NCBI GenBank assembly: GCA_040223615.1
Contig: JAVKFY010000024.1
Location: 1 to 52,059, forward strand
From: JAVKFY01 sp040223615
GTDB lineage: Bacteria; Pseudomonadota; Alphaproteobacteria; GCA-2731375
Length of the DNA: 52,059 nucleotides
Direction of reading: 5' to 3'
The position numbers were made by a program, and so were the translations under genes. Shown here piece by piece: positions 17,110 through 24,743 of this stretch; position 1 is the stretch's first letter, and each line of letters opens with the position of its first letter. The notes under the pieces are model-generated. The model did not search any database, was not told the DNA's origin, and saw only the letters and a list, made by a program, of their open reading frames with translations.

Positions 17110-18777
17110 ATGGCCATCGAAGCGTTCCGGCCGCCCTTGCGCGGCACCCGGCACATGGCGGTCGCCGGCCACTACCTGGCCTCGCTGGCGGCCTACGAGA
17201 TCCTGGAGGCGGGCGGCAGCGCCGCCGACGCCGGAGTCGCCGCGATCATGACGCTGGCGGTGGTGCAGTCCGACCTGGTCAACGTGGCCGGCGTGGCGCC
17301 GACCATGATCCTCGATCCGAAAGCCGACGAGATCGTCACCATCGACGGTCTCGGGGTCTGGCCAGCCGCCGCCGACGTCGACTATTTCCGCCGCGAATGC
17401 GACGGGCTGATCCCGCCGGGCGTGCGCCGCTCGATCGTGCCCGGCGCGCCGTCGGCCTGGATCGCCGCGCTGCAACGCTATGGCCGCATGTCCTTCGCCG
17501 ACGTGGCGCGGGCCGCCATCGGCCACGCCCGCGACGGCTTCGTCATGTACCCGAACATGGCCGAACTGGTGACGAAGAACCGCGCCGCCTATGCCGGCTG
17601 GCCGTCGTCGGCGGCGATCTACCTGCCGAACGGCGAACCGCCGGCGGTGGGCCAGGTGTTTCGCCAGACCGACCTGGCCGCGACCCTGCAGTACATGGCC
17701 GACCAGGAAGCGGCGGCCGGCGGCGGCCGCGCGGCCGGGCTGCAGGCGGCGCACGACGCCTTCTATTGTGGCGACATCGCCCGGATGATCGCCGACTTCC
17801 AGCAGGCCGAGGACGGCTGGCTCGCCTTCGACGACCTCGCAGCCTTCCGGGCCCGTTTCGAGCCGCCGGTCTCGGCGCCCTACGGCGACCGCACGGTCTA
17901 TGCCTGCGGCCCGTGGTGCCAGGGCCCGGCGCTGTTGCAGACGCTCAACCTGCTGCCGCCGGCAGAGATGGCGCGGCTGGCCGACCGCCCGGCGGACTGG
18001 GCGCACCGCATCGTCGAGGCGCTGAAGCTGGCATTCGCCGACCGCGAGGCGCACTACGGCGATCCGCGATTCGTCGACGTGCCGCTCGACCGGCTGCTGT
18101 CGGAGACCTACGCCGCCGAGCAGCGCCGCCGCATCGACCCGGCCCGTGCCGCCGGTGCGCCCGACCCGGAACCGGCCGCGCTGGCGCTGCCGCGCGACAC
18201 TTCCTATGCCTGCGTCATCGACAGCGACGGCATGGTATTCTCCGCCACCCCGTCGGACACCTCGCACGACACGCCGGTAACGCCGGGCACCGGCCTTGCC
18301 GTCTCGAGCCGCGGCAACCAGTCGTGGACCGCGCCCGACCACCCTTCGGTGCTGGCCCCCGGCAAGCGGCCGCGCCTGACCCCGAACCCGGCGATCGCGG
18401 TCGGGCCGGACGGCTGGCGCCTGCCCTTCGGCACGCCGGGCGGCGACGTGCAGATCCAGGCCATGGTGCAGTGTTTCCTCAACGTGGTGATCCGGGCCGA
18501 CAACGTGCAGGCGGCAGTCGAGCGGCCACGTTTCGCCACCTACAGCTTCCCGGACTCGTTCGACCCGCACCTGTCGCGCGAGGGCCTGCTGAAGCTGGAA
18601 CGGCGGATTGCCGACGACGTCGGCCGCGAGCTGGCGGCGCGCGGCCACGGCGTCGACTGGTTCGACGACTGGGACCGGCTCGCCGGCTCGGTCTGCATGA
18701 TCGAGGCCGACGCGGCGGCGGGGACGCTGACCGGCGGCGCGGACCCGCGAAGAACGGGCTACGCCGCCGGCCGTTGA
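17110..18777 (+). CDS. Gamma-glutamyltransferase-like Ntn hydrolase (second, divergent copy)
   Basis: A 555-residue GGT-fold enzyme only distantly similar to the copy at 9215. The self-cleavage site is the Thr of LPRDTSYACVIDSDG, replacing the common TTHxSVVD. The oxyanion loop is GTPGGDVQIQAM. The gamma-glutamyl-binding Arg of FREMAP is replaced (DGLGVWP), and the SS pair of PLSSMSPT is LT in PRLTPNPA. N-terminal GGSAADAGVAAIMTLAVVQ matches the family. No signal peptide is seen. A strong GAGGAGAG ribosome site precedes the ATG. The changes argue against ordinary glutathione hydrolysis; an acyl-amide related to the neighbouring deaminase substrate is one possibility. Its end faces the small minus-strand gene across 10 bases. 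Confidence 0.88.
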   Translation: MAIEAFRPPLRGTRHMAVAGHYLASLAAYEILEAGGSAADAGVAAIMTLAVVQSDLVNVAGVAPTMILDPKADEIVTIDGLGVWPAAADVDYFRRECDGLIPPGVRRSIVPGAPSAWIAALQRYGRMSFADVARAAIGHARDGFVMYPNMAELVTKNRAAYAGWPSSAAIYLPNGEPPAVGQVFRQTDLAATLQYMADQEAAAGGGRAAGLQAAHDAFYCGDIARMIADFQQAEDGWLAFDDLAAFRARFEPPVSAPYGDRTVYACGPWCQGPALLQTLNLLPPAEMARLADRPADWAHRIVEALKLAFADREAHYGDPRFVDVPLDRLLSETYAAEQRRRIDPARAAGAPDPEPAALALPRDTSYACVIDSDGMVFSATPSDTSHDTPVTPGTGLAVSSRGNQSWTAPDHPSVLAPGKRPRLTPNPAIAVGPDGWRLPFGTPGGDVQIQAMVQCFLNVVIRADNVQAAVERPRFATYSFPDSFDPHLSREGLLKLERRIADDVGRELAARGHGVDWFDDWDRLAGSVCMIEADAAAGTLTGGADPRRTGYAAGR

Positions 18778-18787
18778 TGTCGCCGGC

Positions 18788-19000
18788 TCAAGCGGTGATA
18801 TCGATCTTCACGCCGACCCCAGGGCCGGCATCGGATTTCTCCGCCTGATCTCGGACCCGCTCCTCGCTCACGTCGCGGTCTTCCTTGGCACGACTGTCGT
18901 CGGCGGCCTGTTTCGGCTCGATCGGGCCGACCCGGCCGCCGCTGTCCTGCTTCGGAATGGTGACGGAGGGGGTGAGGGCAGCGCTGGTGGCTACTTCCAT
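18788..19000 (-). CDS. Small charged hypothetical protein
   Basis: A 70-residue protein I do not recognise. It starts MEVATSAALTPSVTIPKQDS, has a strongly charged middle (AKEDRDVSEERVRDQAEKSD) and ends GPGVGVKIDITA. It has no membrane segment and no Cys. It is probably real: an AAAGGAA Shine-Dalgarno lies 6-8 bases upstream of the ATG, and the frame exactly fills the gap between the converging GGT gene and the carboxylase. Such an unstructured, charged, short protein with a hydrophobic tail resembles flagellum- or surface-associated small proteins in general feel only; no function is claimed. Confidence 0.6.
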   Translation of the reverse strand: MEVATSAALTPSVTIPKQDSGGRVGPIEPKQAADDSRAKEDRDVSEERVRDQAEKSDAGPGVGVKIDITA

Positions 19001-19146
19001 CTGCGTTCCTTTCGGTGGCTCCGCTGTCCGGAAACCCGGACCGGTGGCTTTGCGACCCGCCGTTGCCGACGGTTTGCCGTTGTCGAAGGCTAACGTCCCA
19101 AGCCTGCCACCGGCGCGTTTACATATCGGTAAGAGAAAGGGTTAAC

Positions 19147-19162
19147 GGCTACGGCCGTAGCC
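19147..19162 (-). terminator. Palindrome at the end of the carboxylase gene
   Basis: GGCTACGGCCGTAGCC is a perfect 16-base palindrome spanning the stop codon (19149-19151) of the minus-strand carboxyltransferase gene. The minus-strand transcript continues with a pyrimidine-rich CCCTTTCTCTT rather than a clean U-run. It could be a weak terminator or RNA-end stabiliser. Confidence 0.35.
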
Positions 19163-20696
19163 CGAATGAAGGTCGGCCAGGTCGGCGCAGCGGCGCGGCC
19201 AGGTTGGCGAACTCGCACAGCAGCGGGCGGGTGTCGCGCGGGTCGATGATCTCCTCCACCTGGAAGGTCTCCGCGGTGCGGAATGGCGAGCGCAGCTTGT
19301 TCAGCCGGTCCTCGATCTCGGCCAGACGTTGCGCCGGGTCCGGCGAGGCCTCCAGCTCCGCCTTGTACGCCGCCTCCAGCCCACCGGCGATCGGCAGCGA
19401 GCCCCAGTCGCCACTGGGCCAGGCATAGCGCATCCCATAACGCGCGTTGTGGCGGTGCGCCGCCCCGGCGACGCCGTAGACCTTGCGCACCAGGATCGCG
19501 CACCACGGTACCGTCGCCTGGTACACCGCCGTCATCGCCCGCACGCCGTAGCGGATCGTCGCCTCCTCTTCCGCCTGCCGCCCGATCATGAATCCGGGGA
19601 TATCGACCAGGTGCACGACCGGCAGGTGGAAGGCCTGCGCCAGGTCGACGAAGCGCATCACCTTCTCCGAGGCCGCCGCCGACCAGCCGCCGCCGCCGTG
19701 ATATGGGTCGGAGGCCAGCACCGCCACCGGCCAGCCGTCGACGCGCGCCAGCCCGGTGATCACCGCCCGGCCCCACAGCTTGCCGATCTCGAAGAACGAG
19801 CCCTTGTCGACCACTGCCTCCACGATCGGGCGCATCTTGTAGACCTTGCGCTGGTCACGCGGGATCGCATCGATCAGCCAGTCCTCGCGCCGGTCCGGAT
19901 CGTCCGTCGGTTCGGTGCGGTCGGCGACCTGATAGACCGAGGGCGGCAGGTAGGAAAGGAACTTGCGGGTACGCTCGAACGCCTCCGCCTCGCTAGCGAC
20001 CAGGTCGTCGACGGCACCGTTCTTGGCGTGCACCTCGGCGCCGCCGAGCTCGTCCTTGCTCAGGTCCTCGCCGACGCGGGCGACCACCGGCGGGCCGGCG
20101 ACGAACATCTGCGCGGTGTCCTTGACGATCAGCGAATAGTGCGCCGCGGCCACCCGTGCCGCGCCCAGCCCGGCAACCGAACCCAGCGCCAGCGCGATCA
20201 CCGGCACCGTGGACAGGTTGTCGACGCAGGTCTCCCAGCCGCGCACTGCCGGGATGTAGGTGCGCCCCTGGGTCTCGATGGTCTTCACCGAGCCGCCGCC
20301 GCCGGTGCCGTCGACCATGCGGATGATCGGCAGGCGCAGTTCGTTGGCCATCTGCTCGACCTGGATCAGCTTCTCGCGGATGCCGGCATCGGCCGCGCCG
20401 CCGCGCACGGTAAAGTCGTCGCCGGCGATCACCACCGGCCGGCCGTCGATCTTGGCCCGCCCGGTGACCAGGTTGGCGGGCACGAAGTCGGTCAGGTTGC
20501 CGGCCTCGTCGTAGGTCGCCTTGCCGGCGATGGCGCCGATCTCGTGGAAGCTGCCGGGATCGATCAGGGCGTCGACGCGTTCGCGCACCGTGAGCCGGCC
20601 CTGGTTCTTGTGCCGGGCGACCTTCTCCTCGCCGCCCATGCGCTTCGCCAGCGCCTCGCGCCGCCGCAGCTCCTCGATCTCGGCTTCCCAGCTCAT
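19149..20696 (-). CDS. Acyl-CoA carboxylase, carboxyltransferase (beta) subunit
   Basis: A 515-residue carboxyltransferase of the propionyl/methylmalonyl-CoA carboxylase beta (PccB-like) family, which moves CO2 from carboxybiotin to an acyl-CoA. N-terminal RLTVRERVDALIDPGSFHEIG and VVIAGDDFTVRGGAADAG are typical, as are the oxyanion glycines in VDGTGGGGSVKT and the second crotonase-like half with LVDIPGFMIGRQAEE. The ATG at 20696 has GGGAGGGT immediately upstream and is preferred to a start 15 bases earlier. No biotin carboxylase or biotin carrier gene is in the window, so the partner must be encoded elsewhere. It follows the IorB-like gene by 39 bases and is probably co-transcribed with it. 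Confidence 0.92.
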   Translation of the reverse strand: MSWEAEIEELRRREALAKRMGGEEKVARHKNQGRLTVRERVDALIDPGSFHEIGAIAGKATYDEAGNLTDFVPANLVTGRAKIDGRPVVIAGDDFTVRGGAADAGIREKLIQVEQMANELRLPIIRMVDGTGGGGSVKTIETQGRTYIPAVRGWETCVDNLSTVPVIALALGSVAGLGAARVAAAHYSLIVKDTAQMFVAGPPVVARVGEDLSKDELGGAEVHAKNGAVDDLVASEAEAFERTRKFLSYLPPSVYQVADRTEPTDDPDRREDWLIDAIPRDQRKVYKMRPIVEAVVDKGSFFEIGKLWGRAVITGLARVDGWPVAVLASDPYHGGGGWSAAASEKVMRFVDLAQAFHLPVVHLVDIPGFMIGRQAEEEATIRYGVRAMTAVYQATVPWCAILVRKVYGVAGAAHRHNARYGMRYAWPSGDWGSLPIAGGLEAAYKAELEASPDPAQRLAEIEDRLNKLRSPFRTAETFQVEEIIDPRDTRPLLCEFANLAAPLRRPGRPSFGLRP

Positions 20697-20735
20697 CCGG
20701 CACCCTCCCACGGTGGGCGCCGATTATGGCCGGCT

Positions 20736-22991
20736 CTATCCGATGGCGATACCGCTGCGCGCCAGGGGCAGTTGCCGGATGCGCTTGCCGGTGGCGGCGA
20801 AGATGGCGTTTGTCACGGCCGGTGCGACCGGCGGCGTGCCGGGCTCGCCGACGCCGCCGGGGGCGTGACCGTCGGCGATGATGTGCACCTCGATCCGGGG
20901 CGCCGTCGCCAGCCGCACCATCTCGTAGTCCGGGAAGTTGCCCTGCACGATCTCGCCGCGCTCGACGTTGATCTCGCCGTAGAGCAGCGCCGACAGGCCG
21001 TAGACGATACCGCCCTCCATCTGTGCCTTCACGATGTCCGGGCTGACCACGGTGCCGCAGTCGATGACGCAGACCACGCGCTCGACCTTCACCGCCTCGC
21101 CGTCGACCGAGACCTCCGCGACCTGCGCCACGATCGAGCCGAAGGATTTCTGAATCGCGATGCCGCGCGCCCTGCCCTCGGGCAGCGGTTCGGTCCAGCC
21201 GGCCTTCGCCGCCGCCGTTTCCAGCACGGTGAGGAAACGCGGCTTGCCGCGCAGCAGCGTGCGGCGGAACGCGAACGGGTCCCGGCCCGCCGCGTGCGCC
21301 ACCTCGTCGACAAAGCTCTCGGTGAAGAAGGCGTTCTGCGAGTGGCCGACCGAGCGCCAGAAGCCGACCGGAACCGGCGTGTCGGTCGCGACGTGGTCGA
21401 CCAGGATGTCGGCGACGGCATAGGGCAGGTCGGCCGAGCCGTCGACGTTCGAGTTGTCCGGCCCGTCCGAGGCGACCCACGGCAACACCCGGCCCATGAA
21501 CGACTTCGACACCGACGGGCTGGCGTGACGGGCGTGCCAGCCGGAAATGTTGCCTTGCGCGTCCAGGCCGGCGCGCAGCCGCGCCATCGCCGCCGGGCGA
21601 TAGGCGTCGTGGCGCATGTCGTCCTCGCGGCTCCAGATCAGCTGCACCGGCCGCCGCGGCACCGCCATCGCGATCCGCGCCGCCTGGCGCAGCACTGTCA
21701 ACTCGGCCCGGCCACCGAACCCGCCGCCCAGGTAGGGCGTGTGCACGATGACGTCGTCCATCGCGAGATCGAGGACGTTCGATGCCTCCCACTGCGCCAC
21801 CGTCGGTCCCTGGCTGCCGCACCAGACCTCGGCGCCGTCGCCGTCGAACCGCACGGTGCAGTTGTGCGGTTCCATTGTCGCGTGCGCCAAGAACGGCACC
21901 TGGTAGGTCGCCTCGACCACTCGCGCGGCCCGGCCGAGCTTGCCGGCCGCGTCGCCATCCTCGCGGTAGCCAAGGGCGTCGTCGCTGTCGAGGCCGGCCT
22001 TCAGCCAGCCCTCGATCTCGGCGTCGTTCAGGGCCGCGTGCGGGCCGGCATCCCAGTCGATCGCCAACGCGTCGACCGCCTTGCGCGCCTGCCAGTAATG
22101 TTCGGCGACGACCGCGACGGCATCGTCCGCCACCGGCACCACCTCGATCACGCCCTTCATGGCGCGCGCGGCGGCATCGTCGAAACCGAGCACCGTGCCG
22201 CCCTGGGTCGGGCTCATCGCTATCGCCGCGTAGATGATGCCTTCGGGCCGGGCGTCGATGCCGTAGGGCGCGGTGCCGTTGGTCTTGGCCGGGATATCGA
22301 CGCGCGCCACGTCCTGGCCGATGAGCTTGAACTGGTCCGGACGTTTCAGGCGCGGCTCGGACGGCGGCGGCACCTGGGCGGCAGCACTCGCCAGCTCGCC
22401 ATAGCTCAGCCGCTGGCCCGACTTCGCGTGCATCACGGTGCCCTTCTCGGTCGCCAGCTCGGCTTCCGGCACGCCAAGACGCCGCGCAGCGGCCTTCACC
22501 AGCATCGCGCGGGCCGATGCCCCGGCGTGACGCATCGGGCCCCAGGCGTCGCGCAGGCTGGTCGACCCGCCGGTCAACTGAACGCCCAGTATCTCGGCGA
22601 ACTGGGTCATCGCCCAGCGCGCGCCGTTGGCGACCATGCCGTCGTCATGCTCGTCGAATGGCAGTGCGTCCAGGAACATGGTGCGGTTGGCGTAGACGCC
22701 ATCGATCGGCGCCTGCTCCACACGGACGCTGTCCCAGTCGGCATCGATCTCGTCGGCCACGAGCTGCGCCAGGCCGGTGTAGCAGCCCTGGCCCATCTCC
22801 TGGCGCGGCACCGCGATGGTGCAGGTGCCCTCCGGGCCGATCTTCAGCCAGGCGTTCAGCGCCACCTCGCCGGGCTTGGCGCCGGCGGCCAGCGGCGAGA
22901 CCTCGCCACCCCTCGAGCAGCCGACCAGCAGGCCGCCGCCGACGGCGCCGCCGGCGACCAGGAATGTGCGTCGCGACAGCTTGCTGTCCAT
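20736..22991 (-). CDS. Molybdopterin-binding subunit of an IorB-type hydroxylase
   Basis: A 751-residue large subunit of the xanthine-oxidase family, isoquinoline 1-oxidoreductase/aldehyde dehydrogenase branch, lacking the FAD subunit. Residues 1-35 form a Tat signal (SRRTFLVAGGAVGGG) ending in LLVGC, so export of the folded complex to the periplasm, perhaps lipid-anchored, is likely. Cofactor motifs are GGGFGGRAELTV and the C-terminal GVGEPGTPPVAPAV, where the Glu is the catalytic base. It would hydroxylate an N-heterocycle or oxidise an aldehyde, passing electrons through the 2Fe-2S subunit encoded 2 bases upstream. ATG 22991 is chosen because it starts the Tat signal; earlier frame belongs to antisense-free overlap with the small subunit gene. 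Confidence 0.92.
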   Translation of the reverse strand: MDSKLSRRTFLVAGGAVGGGLLVGCSRGGEVSPLAAGAKPGEVALNAWLKIGPEGTCTIAVPRQEMGQGCYTGLAQLVADEIDADWDSVRVEQAPIDGVYANRTMFLDALPFDEHDDGMVANGARWAMTQFAEILGVQLTGGSTSLRDAWGPMRHAGASARAMLVKAAARRLGVPEAELATEKGTVMHAKSGQRLSYGELASAAAQVPPPSEPRLKRPDQFKLIGQDVARVDIPAKTNGTAPYGIDARPEGIIYAAIAMSPTQGGTVLGFDDAAARAMKGVIEVVPVADDAVAVVAEHYWQARKAVDALAIDWDAGPHAALNDAEIEGWLKAGLDSDDALGYREDGDAAGKLGRAARVVEATYQVPFLAHATMEPHNCTVRFDGDGAEVWCGSQGPTVAQWEASNVLDLAMDDVIVHTPYLGGGFGGRAELTVLRQAARIAMAVPRRPVQLIWSREDDMRHDAYRPAAMARLRAGLDAQGNISGWHARHASPSVSKSFMGRVLPWVASDGPDNSNVDGSADLPYAVADILVDHVATDTPVPVGFWRSVGHSQNAFFTESFVDEVAHAAGRDPFAFRRTLLRGKPRFLTVLETAAAKAGWTEPLPEGRARGIAIQKSFGSIVAQVAEVSVDGEAVKVERVVCVIDCGTVVSPDIVKAQMEGGIVYGLSALLYGEINVERGEIVQGNFPDYEMVRLATAPRIEVHIIADGHAPGGVGEPGTPPVAPAVTNAIFAATGKRIRQLPLARSGIAIG

Positions 22992-22993
22992 GG

Positions 22994-23443
22994 CTACGCC
23001 TCCGCCGCCTGGTGAATCGCTTCGCGGATCCGGACATAGGTGCCGCAGCGGCAGACATTGGTGATCGCCGCGTCGATCTCCGCGTCGCTCGGCTTCGGCG
23101 TCTCCGCCAGCAGCGCCGCGACCGCCATGATCATGCCGGACTGGCAGTAGCCACATTGCGGCACCTGGCGCGCGACCCAGGCGGCCTGCACCTTGTGCGG
23201 CGCCTCGACGGGCGCCAGGCCCTCGATGGTGGTGATCGCGCTGCCCTGCACGTCGCCGGCGGCGAGCGAACAGCTCCGCATCGCCTCGCCGTCGACATGC
23301 ACCGTGCACGCGCCGCAGGCGGCGACGCCGCAGCCGAACTTCGTGCCGGTCAGGTTGAGGTGGTCGCGCAGCACCCAGAGCAGCGGGGTGTCCGGATCGG
23401 CGTCGATGGTATGCGGGGCGCCGTTGACGTTGAGCGATAGCAT
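22994..23443 (-). CDS. 2Fe-2S subunit of an IorA-type hydroxylase
   Basis: A 149-residue electron-transfer subunit with two 2Fe-2S clusters. The plant-ferredoxin-type cluster ligands are in KFGCGVAACGACTVHVDG and the later SCSLA Cys; the second cluster uses CGYC in VPQCGYCQSGM and CRCG in NVCRCGTYVRI. This two-cluster arrangement and length are typical of IorA/CoxS-like subunits. It pairs with the IorB-type gene 2 bases downstream, carried to the periplasm with it by the Tat signal of the large subunit. A perfect TGACC-GAT-GGTCA palindrome 38 bases upstream of its start is a good operator for the adjacent TetR regulator. Confidence 0.95.
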   Translation of the reverse strand: MLSLNVNGAPHTIDADPDTPLLWVLRDHLNLTGTKFGCGVAACGACTVHVDGEAMRSCSLAAGDVQGSAITTIEGLAPVEAPHKVQAAWVARQVPQCGYCQSGMIMAVAALLAETPKPSDAEIDAAITNVCRCGTYVRIREAIHQAAEA

Positions 23444-23481
23444 CCGTCGTCTCCCAAGGTGGCCTTGGGCGACGATATAAA

Positions 23482-23494
23482 TGACCGATGGTCA
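23482..23494. promoter_or_regulatory. Candidate TetR operator upstream of the iorA-like gene
   Basis: TGACCGATGGTCA is a perfect 5-3-5 inverted repeat in the 71-base gap between the tetR-like gene and the 2Fe-2S subunit gene, in an AT-richer ATATAAATGACC context. Size and symmetry are those of TetR-family sites. Assignment to the adjacent regulator is inferred from position. Confidence 0.5.
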
Positions 23495-23514
23495 GTTATC
23501 AAGTGGCGATGCGA

Positions 23515-24183
23515 TCAATCCGCAACGCGTAGCGCCTCCGCCGCGGTGCCGCGCCACAGCGCCAGCAGGCCGCGCCGCACCTCGGTGCGGAAATCGAGCT
23601 GCAGCGCGCTGGCACCGGCCTTCTCCATCGCCGCGCGCCGCTCCGGCGAGGCCGCCGTGAACTGCCACAGGCCGACCACGAAGGCATAGGAATGCAGCAG
23701 CAGCCGGGTCGCGGCGTCAACCGACAGGCCGGGGTTGAGCCGGTGCACCTCCGCCCCGAGCTTGCCGAGGTTGTCGTTCATCACCCGCTTGAAGGCGACA
23801 TAGCGGTCCATGTCGACGTTGGTCTCCAGCGTCGACTTGCCGTAGCTGGCCAGCGCCAGCACCGACGGCTCGGCGAACAGGTAGCGGCACACCGCGTCGA
23901 CCAGCGCGTCCGGGTCCGGCGGCACCGGCGCCCCGGCCAACGCCTCGCGCACGTCCGCCATCCACGCCGCCAGTCGCCATTCCAGCAACCCCAGGAAGAT
24001 TTCCTCCTTGGTGCGGAAATAGAGATAGACGGTGCCCTTGGCCAGCCCGGCCCGCCCGGCCACGGCGGCAACCGACGGCAACGACCCGTCGCCGCTCATG
24101 AACAGCGACTCGGCGGCGTCGAGCAGCTCCTGCCGCCGCGCTTCCTTCTGCCAATCCTGCCGCGCCCGCCGCGCGACGGTCAT
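23515..24183 (-). CDS. TetR-family transcriptional regulator
   Basis: A 222-residue repressor-type protein. The N-terminal HTH is at about residues 17-63: RRQELLDAAESLFMSGDG, then VAAVAGRAGLAKGTVYLYFRTKEEIF, a canonical TetR recognition helix. The C-terminal ligand domain is helical and resembles the AcrR-like C-terminal families that contain SYGKSTLETNVDMDRYVAFKR. It lies directly upstream of and in line with iorAB, and two palindromes flank it (23482-23494 and 24209-24221), sharing the core ATGGTC. It is therefore the likely ligand-responsive repressor of the hydroxylase and of itself. Confidence 0.92.
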   Translation of the reverse strand: MTVARRARQDWQKEARRQELLDAAESLFMSGDGSLPSVAAVAGRAGLAKGTVYLYFRTKEEIFLGLLEWRLAAWMADVREALAGAPVPPDPDALVDAVCRYLFAEPSVLALASYGKSTLETNVDMDRYVAFKRVMNDNLGKLGAEVHRLNPGLSVDAATRLLLHSYAFVVGLWQFTAASPERRAAMEKAGASALQLDFRTEVRRGLLALWRGTAAEALRVAD

Positions 24184-24208
24184 GGACCGATACTCACGAT
24201 GTCAGTGA

Positions 24209-24221
24209 ACATGGTCCATGT
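24209..24221. promoter_or_regulatory. Candidate TetR operator upstream of the tetR-like gene
   Basis: ACATGGTCCATGT is a perfect 6-1-6 palindrome 26 bases before the TetR start codon. A second pair, ATGGACC at 24182-24188 and GGTCCAT at 24213-24219, forms a wider inverted repeat reaching into the start codon. Both fit an autoregulatory site; inferred from symmetry and location. Confidence 0.45.
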
Positions 24222-24283
24222 ATTGGCCCGCGCGGGTCGGGGGTGTCAATGGAGGCACTGCACAGCGGGCCGTGCCAGGGGCC

Positions 24284-24709
24284 TCACAGCCGCTCGAACA
24301 CCCGCGCCCCGATCTGGCCAATCTCCTCGTCCTGGGCCGGGCTACCGCCGCTTTCGCCGAGCGCGCCGAGCATGGTGCCGTCGCGCGCCCGTACCACGAT
24401 GCCGCCCCAGACCGGGGTGTAGCGCGGGTCGCCGAACCAGCTCACCTCGCGCCGGTCGTCGCCCAGCGACATGTCGAACAGGCGTTCCTTGAGGACCTTG
24501 GTGTCGCGCTGCCACTTGGTCGCGGTGTAGGCCTTGTTGTGGCTCATGCGCGCGTTCAGCGCCGAGGCGCCGTCCATCCGTGCCAGGTGGATCAGGTCGC
24601 CGCCGGCGTCGACCACGGCGGCGGCGAATTTCAGCCCGCGCGTCTCCGCTTCCGCCAGCATGGCGTCGACGATGGTGCGCGCCGCCTTCAGGTCGAGCCG
24701 TTCGGCCAT
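24284..24709 (-). CDS. HbpS/GlcG-family protein
   Basis: A 141-residue protein of the heme-binding HbpS/GlcG (DUF336) family. Conserved features are an N-terminal helix LDLKAARTIVDAMLAEAE, AAVVDAGGDLIHLARMDGA, the KAYTATKW segment, and the C-terminal GGIVVRARDGTMLGALGESGG with the closing DEEIGQIGA. Members are small octameric proteins; HbpS binds heme and GlcG sits in glycolate-oxidation loci, but most have no proven activity. It lies 34 bases downstream of the DUF917 gene on the same strand and probably belongs to the hyuA-DUF917-glcG unit. Confidence 0.88.
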   Translation of the reverse strand: MAERLDLKAARTIVDAMLAEAETRGLKFAAAVVDAGGDLIHLARMDGASALNARMSHNKAYTATKWQRDTKVLKERLFDMSLGDDRREVSWFGDPRYTPVWGGIVVRARDGTMLGALGESGGSPAQDEEIGQIGARVFERL

Positions 24710-24743
24710 GACAGCATCCTCATCTCGTCGTGGTTCCAGCGCT

